Part shown: in pieces, positions 41,055-50,358 of the stretch
Numbering within the stretch: position 1 is the first letter of the stretch
Layout of the letters: each line of letters begins with the position of its first letter
Source: Pseudomonadota bacterium
GTDB taxonomy: Bacteria; Pseudomonadota; Alphaproteobacteria; Rhizobiales; Hyphomicrobiaceae
Length of the DNA: 64,000 bases
Reading direction: 5' to 3'
Assembly: GCA_018242295.1 (NCBI GenBank)
Contig: JAFECE010000011.1
Coordinates: forward strand, 1,116,001-1,180,000
The notes under the pieces: generated by a model
Told to the model about the DNA's origin: nothing
The model's input: only the letters and a program-made list of their open reading frames with translations
Databases searched by the model: none
Position numbers and translations under genes: made by a program

Positions 41055-43802
41055 CTAGCGAATACGGCCAGCTGCGTGGGCAAGGAACAGGTACACCCGT
41101 CCGGTTTCGGAAACGAGATGCGTTTGCGCTGTACGGCCCGTCGTATCCCGCGCTTCCGCTTCTTTGATGATGCGTTCGAAGTCTGTGAGGTACCGGAAGA
41201 TCGACTGCGACAGCTCTTGGTCGGTTTTGACCCGATTTGAGATCTCGTCGAAGAGAGTGCGCGTCTCCGGCGCGTAGATGCTGCGAACGAGGACGTTTCG
41301 CTGTCCGGCGCGGATGCGGCTCCAGATCGCGGCGGCCGTTGCCTGGTCGAGCGAGCGGGCGATCATGCCGACGTCGAGGCGGACGGGAGCCTGCGCGGGC
41401 GGAGGTTGCGGAGCGGGGGCGGGTGCTTCGTCCTCGTGAGAGGCCCGGGCCAAGAGATCGCCGAGCGACCAGCCTTCCCGTGTTTCCTGCTGAGCTGCGC
41501 CTCGACCGCGGCTTGGCGAGCTTTCCTGCTGAATGAGAGACGACGTTAGCGAACCTGCTAGGCGGGGTGGAGCCGGGTCGGGGCGAATGATTTCGCGCGG
41601 TGCGTTCGCGCGCTGGGAAATCTGCGTCAGCTGCTCGATGGCGCGCAGCTGATCCTGGAGCGCGCGACGCATGGATTCCGCTGTTTCGCGTGTCGATGCC
41701 GGAAGGCGGGCGGCTTCTTCGCGAATACGCGCCTGCTCGCGGGCGAGGGTCGCTGCAGCTTCGGCCGCGCGCATGCGCGTTTCGTCCGACGCGGAGGAAA
41801 GGCGATTGGTCAACGTTTCGAATTCGCGCGAGAGTTCGCCCGATACGTTCTGGAAGCGGTTCCTGAGATCGGTGAGCGCGCGTTCGCCTTGGGCTTCGGT
41901 TTCGTGCTTGACGCGGTCGAGCTCTGCCATGAGTGCGCGTGAGCGGTTTTCGGCACTGTCGCGAAGCTCTTCGGCGATGGCTCTCGCCTTGAGTTCGATG
42001 TTCGAAAACGAGCCTTCGAGGTTGGTCGAGTAACCGGCGATCGTACGGCCGAATTCGTCGGCCTTGCCGGAAAGTCGATCGAGGGTGTGGGATAGCTCGG
42101 CGTGGCGCGACTGAAGCGTCGATTCGATTTTGAGGTTCGCCGTGTCGAGTACGTTCGCCGCCTTGAGAATTTGCTCGCCCTGGTTTTCGAACCGGTCTGT
42201 CACGCCGTGAATTTGCGCGAAGAGGTTTTCGGCAACGTTCTGCAGAACGCCGGACTGTTTCGAGAGGCCGTCGATGGCCTTCATCGTCTGACGCGTGATG
42301 TTCTCGCTGGTGCGACGAACGGCGTTTATGCCGTTCATGACGGAATCGTCGAGTTCGGCCGCTTGATGCGCGATCGTCTCGCGGAAGGTGCGCGAATGCA
42401 GTTCGAGCGCGTTGGAGAGCAGCGACGCCTTTTCGCTGACCGCGTGATCGATGGCCGATGTCGAGCGCACGATCTGATCGTCGAAGAGTTCGAGACGCCG
42501 CTGGAATGCTTCGTCGAGAGAGCGCGTGCGTTCGACAAGCTGGACGTCGAGCGCCTGGGCACGATTTGACAGCGTCGTATCGAGTGCGCGTGCATATTCC
42601 TCGAAGACGGTCTGCAAATTCTCGGTGCGATTGCCGAGCGTCGTGTCGAGCGTTTGCATGTAGCCGTCGAACGTCGCGCGCATCTGTTCGGTTCGGGCGC
42701 CGAGGGCTGTCGAGAATGCAGACGTGTAGTCTTCAAGAACGGATTGCAGTTGCAGTGTGCGCGATCCGACGGCGTTTTCGAAGCGGCCGGTGGCTGTCGC
42801 CAACGAGCCTTCGAGGTTCGCGAGGTTTTCGCCCGCATTCGAAATGATGCCGCGAAGCGTCAGCTGCTGCTGGGAAAGCTTTTCGATCAGCGTCGGGATT
42901 TCGGTGCCGAGCGTTTTCAGCGTTTCGGTGACGTTCGTCGACGTATCGAGGAGGGCGTGGCGTTCGCCGCCCAATTCGTTGATCAATTCGCGGATGCGGC
43001 GCTCGTTGTGCTCGTAGGAACGTTCGAGTTCGGCCACGTGATTGTGGACGAGGGCTTCGAGCTCGCCGGCGCGGCCCAAGGCTCGCGACACGGCGTCGTT
43101 CATGAATGAGACTTGGCGACGGACCGCCTGGCCGAGGCTCGCGATCGATTGCTCAGCGGTTCTGTCGGGTTCGGCGAGGCGGATTGCGACTTCGCTCATC
43201 GTTGCGGATTTGAGAGCGAGCGAGGCGATGTGCCAGTTCAGCAGGGCCAGCAGCCAGATGATGCCGATCGGCGCGACAATGGCCGTGATGGTGTAGAAAG
43301 TTGCCGGTTGCAGCAGAAGCGAGGCAAACGACTCGCCGTTCTGCCAGCCGGGCGCCATCGTCAGTGCACCGACCGTCAGTCCGACGATCGCCCATACGGC
43401 ACTTCCAATGGCGGCAAAACGGAAAACCTTGCTCGAGGGCTTTTGCTCGAGTGCGTAGATCAGGCCGCCGATGCTCGGCACGTCGTCGTTCGCTGCGATT
43501 TTTCCGCGAACGGGGCCTGCAGGACGGCGGCGCGCGACACGGCGGCTCGGCGGCTCGTCGTTCGCGGATTCATTGTTGGGTTTGATCGGGGCCGTGGGCG
43601 AAGGCGGTGGGCTTTCCGTACCGAGCAAGGGCGGCGGCAAGGCCAGAGGCGTCTCGATCGAGCCTTTTTGAATCGTGGTTTGGCTCGCGGTCTGACCGGT
43701 CGCCTGACGCAAACCGTCTGGTGCGCTCAAGGTATGCTCCGTTGATGCCGGCTGCGTTTTGCCGCCGATAGCCATCAGCTTCGCAATTTGGTCCTGCGAC
43801 AT
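41055..43802 (-). CDS. Large membrane-anchored coiled-coil protein of unknown function
   Basis: A 915-residue protein. The first 120 residues are Pro/Ser/Arg-rich and disordered, ending in a VARRRPAG basic patch. Two adjacent hydrophobic segments follow (AIGSAVWAIVGLTVGAL and TITAIVAPIGIIWLLALLNW). Residues of about 180-720 are heptad-like helix with repeated phrases such as ARTEQMRATFDGYMQTLD / NRTENLQTVFEEYARALD, resembling apolipoprotein-type repeats. A final 110-residue domain (SLDQATAAAIWSRIRAGQRN) is conserved-looking. Similar proteins occur across Hyphomicrobiales without known role; envelope or cell-division scaffolding is a guess. ATG 43802 is preferred to GTG 43838. Confidence 0.7.
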   Translation of the reverse strand: MSQDQIAKLMAIGGKTQPASTEHTLSAPDGLRQATGQTASQTTIQKGSIETPLALPPPLLGTESPPPSPTAPIKPNNESANDEPPSRRVARRRPAGPVRGKIAANDDVPSIGGLIYALEQKPSSKVFRFAAIGSAVWAIVGLTVGALTMAPGWQNGESFASLLLQPATFYTITAIVAPIGIIWLLALLNWHIASLALKSATMSEVAIRLAEPDRTAEQSIASLGQAVRRQVSFMNDAVSRALGRAGELEALVHNHVAELERSYEHNERRIRELINELGGERHALLDTSTNVTETLKTLGTEIPTLIEKLSQQQLTLRGIISNAGENLANLEGSLATATGRFENAVGSRTLQLQSVLEDYTSAFSTALGARTEQMRATFDGYMQTLDTTLGNRTENLQTVFEEYARALDTTLSNRAQALDVQLVERTRSLDEAFQRRLELFDDQIVRSTSAIDHAVSEKASLLSNALELHSRTFRETIAHQAAELDDSVMNGINAVRRTSENITRQTMKAIDGLSKQSGVLQNVAENLFAQIHGVTDRFENQGEQILKAANVLDTANLKIESTLQSRHAELSHTLDRLSGKADEFGRTIAGYSTNLEGSFSNIELKARAIAEELRDSAENRSRALMAELDRVKHETEAQGERALTDLRNRFQNVSGELSREFETLTNRLSSASDETRMRAAEAAATLAREQARIREEAARLPASTRETAESMRRALQDQLRAIEQLTQISQRANAPREIIRPDPAPPRLAGSLTSSLIQQESSPSRGRGAAQQETREGWSLGDLLARASHEDEAPAPAPQPPPAQAPVRLDVGMIARSLDQATAAAIWSRIRAGQRNVLVRSIYAPETRTLFDEISNRVKTDQELSQSIFRYLTDFERIIKEAEARDTTGRTAQTHLVSETGRVYLFLAHAAGRIR

Positions 43803-44178
43803 TGCGCAATGCCCCCCACTCGATCCGGTACGCGACACAAGCCCGTGCGCTTCAGGCCCACCGGAACTCCCATTCGCACCCTATAAGATTTTTACGTGGT
43901 TACAAAATGGAAACACATGAGTAACCATACAGAATGCTTATGCATCTTAACGACTTGGCGAGTTGGACCGCGGAATGCGGCCGGATTGCGGCCGAGCTTG
44001 CCGCGTCCGCCGCCTGCGGCCACACGCCAATAGGTTAAGTAGCGGTTTACGGGGATGGCTGAAACACGGGCGTCCGCTTTACCCAGAGTTATCGCGGTTT
44101 TGCGACCATAATTGTTCAAATGTCCCGCCATGGCGAAGCTATGGCCGCAGCGATCAATATGCGTTTCAGGTGCGAAGC
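43803..44178. other. Divergent intergenic region
   Basis: About 375 bp between the coiled-coil gene and the Hpt gene. A frame on the plus strand joins the Hpt gene but is Arg-rich and unlikely to be translated. It should hold the two promoters; none is clear enough to call. Confidence 0.4.
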
Positions 44179-44571
44179 ATGGATGCCCAAAGGGCCCAGT
44201 CGTTCGATATCCCGTCCCCCGAGAACCCGGGCGGCGCGAATGAATTGCCGATCGATCTCGCACATTTGCGGCGCTACACGCTTGGGGATAAGGCACTGGA
44301 AGACGAGGTTCTCCGGCTTTTTTTCGCGCAGCTTCCCGAGACGTTAGCCGCCTTGCGCTCGGCCACGACCGAACGGGATTGGAAGATCGCAGCGCATACG
44401 CTCAAGGGATCGTGCCGGGCAGTCGGGGCGTGGGGGATCGCGGCCCTGGCGCAGGAAGCCGAGGCACTGCGCGGACCCGAGGCCGAGGCCTGCCCGGATG
44501 CGATCGCCAAACTGGAAGCGGCGGCGTCCGAGGCGCGCACGTTCTTCCATCAATCCAACAAGCTAGGCTAA
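44179..44571 (+). CDS. Histidine phosphotransfer (Hpt) domain protein
   Basis: A 130-residue protein that is a single Hpt four-helix bundle. His73 in AAHTLKGSCRAVGAWGI is the phospho-accepting residue, followed by the usual Gly and a helix with EAEALRG. Hpt proteins relay phosphate between hybrid kinases and response regulators, but no kinase or receiver gene is nearby, so it is an orphan. ATG 44179 has AGGTG upstream; the frame is open back to 43963. Confidence 0.82.
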   Translation: MDAQRAQSFDIPSPENPGGANELPIDLAHLRRYTLGDKALEDEVLRLFFAQLPETLAALRSATTERDWKIAAHTLKGSCRAVGAWGIAALAQEAEALRGPEAEACPDAIAKLEAAASEARTFFHQSNKLG

Positions 44572-44732
44572 GCGCCGCAGCCACAGCATCTGCGCGTCGC
44601 AGGGACGCGCGCGCCCGTTCGGCTTGAAATGCGGGCGGTGTCCCTCTAAGTGTGCCCGCTAACTTAATCATCCCCTTTCGCTCGCAGCCGCCTAAGAGCG
44701 GCCTTTTCAGCCTCAAGGACGCGTACGCAACC

Positions 44733-45053
44733 ATGACGAAAATAACGTTCATCCAACCCGACGGCGAAAGTCAGACGGTGGAAGCGGAAAACGGTCTTAC
44801 GGTCATGGAAGCTGCTAAGCTTAACGACATTGCGGGCATTGAGGCGGAATGCGGCGGTGCCTGCGCCTGCGCTACCTGCCATGTTTATGTGGATGAAGCC
44901 TGGCGCGACAAAACGGGCAAGGCCGCCGACATGGAAGAGGACATGCTGGATTTCGCGTTCGATGTCCGCGAAGGCAGCCGGCTCTGCTGCCAAATCAAGA
45001 TCACGGACGCTCTCGACGGACTCGTCGTTCGCGTGCCGGCGAAGCAGTTCTGA
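44733..45053 (+). CDS. 2Fe-2S ferredoxin
   Basis: A 106-residue adrenodoxin-type ferredoxin. Cluster ligands are Cys40, Cys46 and Cys49 in [15 protein letters not shown] and Cys86 (next to Cys85) in SRLCCQIK. It transfers single electrons, for instance in Fe-S cluster assembly or to monooxygenases. The flavoprotein reductase gene lies 30 nt downstream, making an obvious NADPH-reductase-ferredoxin pair. ATG 44733 is the natural start; the frame opens at 44652. Confidence 0.92.
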   Translation: MTKITFIQPDGESQTVEAENGLTVMEAAKLNDIAGIEAECGGACACATCHVYVDEAWRDKTGKAADMEEDMLDFAFDVREGSRLCCQIKITDALDGLVVRVPAKQF

Positions 45054-45071
45054 ACCATTGGCAGCAAGTAA

Positions 45072-46166
<1,095 letters not shown>

Positions 46167-46236
46167 CGTGTCACTCCGCCGGCGGCGGCGTGCTTTTGCC
46201 AAGCCGTCGTGCATCAGCCGGTGCAGTGACTGCGGC

Positions 46237-46602
46237 TTAAGCGTGTGCGATTTCGAGAAAAGCCAGCAATGTCAGTGTGATCGCACTCAGGCCTAGAATG
46301 AGTTGGCCGCGGCGTGTGGGCGCCGCCGTTCCCATCACCAGAGCCGCGATCAGCACCGCCGCCGGAAATAGATTGAGCGACACGAGCGCCGCCGGTCCGA
46401 TCGAACCTCGGGCTGACGGATACTCCAGCCCGATCCAGATGCTCGCCGCAATCGCCAGCAAAAGCGCGCCGGTCAGGCGTGGCCATAGGCCGGTGGTGGG
46501 CCTCGCCAGCCCGACGATGGCCAATGCTGAGAGCGGTACAAGCACGAGCACGAGACCGGCGACCGCCTTGATGGTAATTTCAGTCCAAAGGATCTGCAGC
46601 AC
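46237..46602 (-). CDS. Small four-helix membrane protein
   Basis: A 121-residue inner-membrane protein with four hydrophobic segments (VAGLVLVLVPLSALAIVGLA, LTGALLLAIAASIWIGLEY, PAAVLIAALVMG, LILGLSAITLTLLAFLEIA). I do not recognise a functional family. It starts at GTG 46602 with GGA upstream. Same strand as the downstream-lying lipoprotein gene, separated by 50 nt, so the two may be co-transcribed. Confidence 0.6.
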   Translation of the reverse strand: MLQILWTEITIKAVAGLVLVLVPLSALAIVGLARPTTGLWPRLTGALLLAIAASIWIGLEYPSARGSIGPAALVSLNLFPAAVLIAALVMGTAAPTRRGQLILGLSAITLTLLAFLEIAHA

Positions 46603-46652
46603 TCGTGCGTTCCGGCAAAGCGCGTGGGATCGAAGGCAGCGGTGGTTCCGCG

Positions 46653-47183
46653 TCAGTTCTCGAAGACTGCCTTGGAGTTAACGCCCTCGGAACTCGTCGA
46701 GCCGCCGCCCCAGCCGCTGAGCAGGCCGCCGCCGTCTTCGGGAGGTTCGGGAGGCGAGGGCGTATAGTCGCCGTTGAGATGACGGGTGAGCGCGAGCTTG
46801 ATCTTCGCGACTTTCAGCTCCGAGCAATAATCCGCGCCCTTTTCAGCCAGAGCTTTAGAGACGCCGTTGAAGGCGGTGTCGTAAACCTGCGAAAGCTTAG
46901 GGGCATCCGCGGGATTGGCCGCCGTTTCCGACGCGATGAATTGGCCCTTGAGCTTAACGGGATCGAAGTTATAGCCGCACTTGAGGGCGCGTGCGGATGT
47001 TGCTGCGACGTCCATCGTGCGTGCGAGCGGATCGTTCGGATTGGCGTTTGCCGCTGCGGTTTTAGACTGGCCGCCGAGGAGCGAGCCGGTCGTCGGGAGG
47101 CTCGGCAGCGATGCTCCGCAACCGCCGAGGGCTGCAGCCGAAATCGCCACGAGCGTGATCTTCAAGATCCTGAAGTGTCTCAT
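46653..47183 (-). CDS. Putative lipoprotein of unknown function
   Basis: A 176-residue secreted protein with signal peptide and lipobox AALGGC (lipidated Cys22). The mature part has two Cys (ALKCGYNFD and GADYCSELK) in a helical domain, and a C-terminal Gly/Ser/Pro-rich tail. Function unknown. ATG 47183 has GGGGGAA upstream; the longer frame to 47243 has no ribosome site. Confidence 0.65.
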   Translation of the reverse strand: MRHFRILKITLVAISAAALGGCGASLPSLPTTGSLLGGQSKTAAANANPNDPLARTMDVAATSARALKCGYNFDPVKLKGQFIASETAANPADAPKLSQVYDTAFNGVSKALAEKGADYCSELKVAKIKLALTRHLNGDYTPSPPEPPEDGGGLLSGWGGGSTSSEGVNSKAVFEN

Positions 47184-47345
47184 TGGGATGTTCCCCCACC
47201 CCTGATTTCTTACTTCATTGTCCCAGGGGAGGCCCAAGGTCAATGGTTAGAATCACGTTTGCCACAGTCGGAGCCTAACGTTTGCAGGGCAACTCGACAG
47301 CAGCTTTTGCGATATTACCCACCGAAGTGCGTCGGAACGACGATT

Positions 47346-48521
47346 TCAACGCATCAATGCGCGCATTCCGGCGTCGAGACCATCAAGCGTCAGTGGATAC
47401 ATGCGGCCGCCGAGAAGCTGCCGGACGATGCCGATCGAAGGTGTCCAATCCCAATGACGCTCGTCGACGGGATTGAGCCAAATGGCGTGCTTATAGACGT
47501 CGGTCACGCGTTTCAGCCAGACGGCGCCGGGCTCCTCGTTCATGTGTTCGACCGAGCCGCCGGCGACGGTGATTTCGTAGGGGCTCATCGAGGCATCGCC
47601 TATGAAAATGACTTTGTAGTCGGCCGGGTAGGTATGGAGCACCTGCCACGTATCGATCTTGTTCGTGTAGCGGCGAGCGTTCTCCTTCCATACGCCTTCG
47701 TAGATGCAATTGTGGAAGTAGTAGTATTCGAGATGCTTGAACTCGGCGCGCGCGGCGGAGAACAGATCTTCGACCTCGCGGATATGATCGTCCATCGAGC
47801 CGCCGATGTCGAAGAACATCAGAAGCTTTACGGCGTTGTGGCGCTCGGGGCGAAGGCGAACGTCGAGATAGCCTTTTTCAGCAGTACCGCGGATCGTGCT
47901 GTCGAGATCGAGCTCGGAGGCGGCGCCGGAGCGAGCGAATTGCCGTAAGCGCCGAAGCGCGACTTTGATCGTGCGCGTCCCAATTTCGGCGGTGCCTGCG
48001 AGATCCTTGAATTCGCGCTTGTCCCAAACCTTGATTGCGCGTCGATGCCGGCTCTCGTGTTGGCCGATGCGGATTCCGGCTGGATTATATCCGTATGCCC
48101 CGTAAGGCGAGGTGCCGCCGGTGCCGATCCATTTGTTGCCGCCTTGATGGCGCTCCTTCTGTTCGGCGAGGCGCTTCTTCAGCTCCTCCATGATTTTGTC
48201 CCAGCCGCCGAGCGCCTCGATCTTCCTCTTGTCCTCTTCGGAGAGGTGGAGCGTGCTGATCCGGCGGAGCCATTCCTCCGGGATTTCAGCCTCTATCGCT
48301 TCCGGCAGAAGCTCGATCCCCTTGAAGACGTGCGCGAAGATCTGATCAAAACGATCGAGGTTTCGCTCATCTTTAATGAGCGTGGCGCGGGCGAGGTAAT
48401 AGAAGTCTTCGACGCGACTGCCCGCGACACCTGCGCCGACGGCTTCGAGTAGCGTCAGGTATTCTTTCAAAGTCACCGGCAGCTTGGCCGAGCGAAGCTC
48501 GGTGAAGAACGTCTCGAACAT
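47346..48521 (-). CDS. CoxE-like VWA domain protein
   Basis: A 391-residue cytosolic protein of the CoxE/YehP-like group. The N-terminal half is helical (FETFFTELRSAKLPVTLKEYL), a Gly/Tyr-rich linker follows (about 130-150), and the VWA domain begins near 232. Its metal site reads FFDIGGSMDD (Asp238, Gly240, Ser242) so the middle Ser of the usual DxSxS is Gly. These proteins normally act with a MoxR AAA+ ATPase to insert metals or cofactors into enzymes, as CoxE does for CO dehydrogenase. No MoxR gene is in the neighbourhood. Confidence 0.85.
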   Translation of the reverse strand: MFETFFTELRSAKLPVTLKEYLTLLEAVGAGVAGSRVEDFYYLARATLIKDERNLDRFDQIFAHVFKGIELLPEAIEAEIPEEWLRRISTLHLSEEDKRKIEALGGWDKIMEELKKRLAEQKERHQGGNKWIGTGGTSPYGAYGYNPAGIRIGQHESRHRRAIKVWDKREFKDLAGTAEIGTRTIKVALRRLRQFARSGAASELDLDSTIRGTAEKGYLDVRLRPERHNAVKLLMFFDIGGSMDDHIREVEDLFSAARAEFKHLEYYYFHNCIYEGVWKENARRYTNKIDTWQVLHTYPADYKVIFIGDASMSPYEITVAGGSVEHMNEEPGAVWLKRVTDVYKHAIWLNPVDERHWDWTPSIGIVRQLLGGRMYPLTLDGLDAGMRALMR

Positions 48522-48592
48522 GGGTGAGAGTTAAGCGCTTTGTGGCGCCGGGACAATGCGTCCCTGGAGCCCGCGATTGTGCTGAAAACGCA

Positions 48593-48621
48593 ATGAAGCC
48601 GCCCATTGGGCGGCTTCACGC
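48593..48621 (-). terminator. Terminator of the first porin gene
   Basis: GAAGCCGCCCA and TGGGCGGCTTC form a perfect hairpin just past the minus-strand porin stop, followed on the minus strand by ATTGCGTTTT. The T-run is displaced by a few bases. Confidence 0.7.
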
Positions 48622-48642
48622 TGTTCGGTCTTGGAGACGGGA

Positions 48643-49968
48643 TCAGTAGTTGATCAGGCCGCCGAAGGAGAAGTACTGGAAGTCGTCGAAGCGGATGCCG
48701 GAGTTGTCGTCGTATTCGAGATGACGGTACTTGAGCCATACCGACATCGCTGCAGCGTCGATCTCCTGGACGACACCAAGACCCCAGATCTTGGTGGTGT
48801 CTCTGTTGGCGGCGCCGAAGTCGCCGAGGGCTGCGAAGCCATCAACTCCCGACTGGGCGAAGACGCCTTCTCCGTGGACGTGTTCATACTCGCCGTAGAG
48901 AACCGTGTGGCCGAGCGGGTGCCAGCGCTGACGGATGCCGCCCTTCAGGTACCAGGTCTCGGATTGGCCTCTGGTTCCGGTCAAGTTCGTCGGATCAGAG
49001 TAGTCGTCATGGCCGTAGGCGCCGTACATCCAGAGACCGGTCGGGGTATGCTCGACGTAGCCAGCTGCCTGGAAGTACCGCTGCGTGTTGTCGAGTATTA
49101 CGAAGCCACTTGCAGTGTTGCAGCAGTTCTGGTCGTTACTTTGTGTGTACGAAGCAACACCTGCAACCTTGAAGTCGTGCCACTCGCCGGCATAGCGAGC
49201 TGTAATGGCCCAGAGGTCATCTTCACCCCAGGATGCCGACCCGGAGAACCCGCCGAATGTGGGTGAGTCATAGCGGACTGCGTTCCGAGGAATACCCGCG
49301 CAGTCACCCCAGGCACCGCCCCAGCTTTGGCAATAATTGCCGCCCCAGACCGCGGGCGACAGAACGCCCGTACCTTTTTCGCGGATGAAGAAGCTATTGA
49401 CGTCGAAGGCCACCCAGTTAGCGGGAACGAGCGAACCCGAACCGTCGACCAGGATTGCCGCGTTGTCAGCGGCGTCGGATTGTTTGCCGACGGAGACCTT
49501 GCCCAGCTGGTCGCTCTTAAGGAACCAGAACGACTGCAGGGTGCTGACACCGTTCACTGTGTGTGGCACCAAAATCGCATTCGGGCCATCCACGACATTT
49601 TGGCTGGTCGTCAAGCTGTCGGAGCCGGTGGCTTCGAGGTGCAGAACGTAACCCGCGTACCATCCCGGTAGGATTGTTGCCTGGCCCGTGAACTTCACGT
49701 GGCTGGCGATCGTCGAACCGAGGTCGGTGACGTAGGCGTCTGATTGTCGGCCGTCGTCCCACCACATGACCTGCTGGCCCACCCAGCCAGAGATCGTGAG
49801 CGAGACCTTCCTGTTGCCTTTGCGCGCAGTGGTTGCTTCCAATTCTGCAATTCGTTCCTCGAGGTCTGCACAGCAGTTGCCGCCGAGGTCCGCAGCAGAG
49901 GCGCTCGTGGCGAACCCGCCAGCGAGAACGCCTGCAGCGACCAGAGCGCCTACCCTAAATTTCGTCAT
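48643..49968 (-). CDS. Outer membrane porin (Hyphomicrobiales type), copy 1
   Basis: A 441-residue general porin. The signal peptide ends SASA-ADLG; the mature N-terminus is GNCCADLEERIAELEATTA, a short coiled coil with a Cys pair, before the barrel starts at KVSLTISGWVGQQVMW. The barrel ends with a terminal strand FQYFSFGGLINY with C-terminal Tyr. The family forms trimeric channels, here with an N-terminal coiled coil that may bundle the three subunits. ATG 49968 has GAAGG upstream. The adjacent paralogue (50359-51678) shares most of the sequence. Confidence 0.9.
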   Translation of the reverse strand: MTKFRVGALVAAGVLAGGFATSASAADLGGNCCADLEERIAELEATTARKGNRKVSLTISGWVGQQVMWWDDGRQSDAYVTDLGSTIASHVKFTGQATILPGWYAGYVLHLEATGSDSLTTSQNVVDGPNAILVPHTVNGVSTLQSFWFLKSDQLGKVSVGKQSDAADNAAILVDGSGSLVPANWVAFDVNSFFIREKGTGVLSPAVWGGNYCQSWGGAWGDCAGIPRNAVRYDSPTFGGFSGSASWGEDDLWAITARYAGEWHDFKVAGVASYTQSNDQNCCNTASGFVILDNTQRYFQAAGYVEHTPTGLWMYGAYGHDDYSDPTNLTGTRGQSETWYLKGGIRQRWHPLGHTVLYGEYEHVHGEGVFAQSGVDGFAALGDFGAANRDTTKIWGLGVVQEIDAAAMSVWLKYRHLEYDDNSGIRFDDFQYFSFGGLINY

Positions 49969-50302
49969 TCTGCCTTCTCCCGTCTTCAGCACTTCTATCC
50001 TGAACGCGGTACTTCGGCGTTCGCCGTAGTGGGCCACTCACGGGAGCAGCCTGAGGCTGAACACCTGGAAAGTGACATCGCCGCTTGAGGGGGGAGATTA
50101 GTGATTCGTACGTTCGCAACAATTCAGGTTCGTCGTTCGCATATTTATTCCTGAGCGGTGCGGGAAAAGCTCATTAAATTCAATTGTCCGAGTGCGAACG
50201 AAAATATGAAATCGAAAACAGGCTGTTACAAAAACGGGTAACGACTAAATCGCAACACTTTATAGTTGCCCGTCGGCCACGCCGACGAATTCGTGAAACA
50301 CG
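49969..50302. other. Upstream region of porin copy 1
   Basis: This gap, AT-richer than average, holds the promoter of porin 1 and runs up to the terminator of porin 2. No gene-like frame or RNA is seen. Confidence 0.4.
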
Positions 50303-50331
50303 AAAAAAGGCCGCCCAAATTGGGCGGCCTT
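50303..50331 (-). terminator. Terminator of the second porin gene
   Basis: AAGGCCGCCCA pairs with TGGGCGGCCTT, and on the minus strand a run of six T follows. A textbook terminator that gives the two porin genes separate transcripts. Confidence 0.88.
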
Positions 50332-50358
50332 CGCATTTCTGAGATCAGGTGGGCCGGA

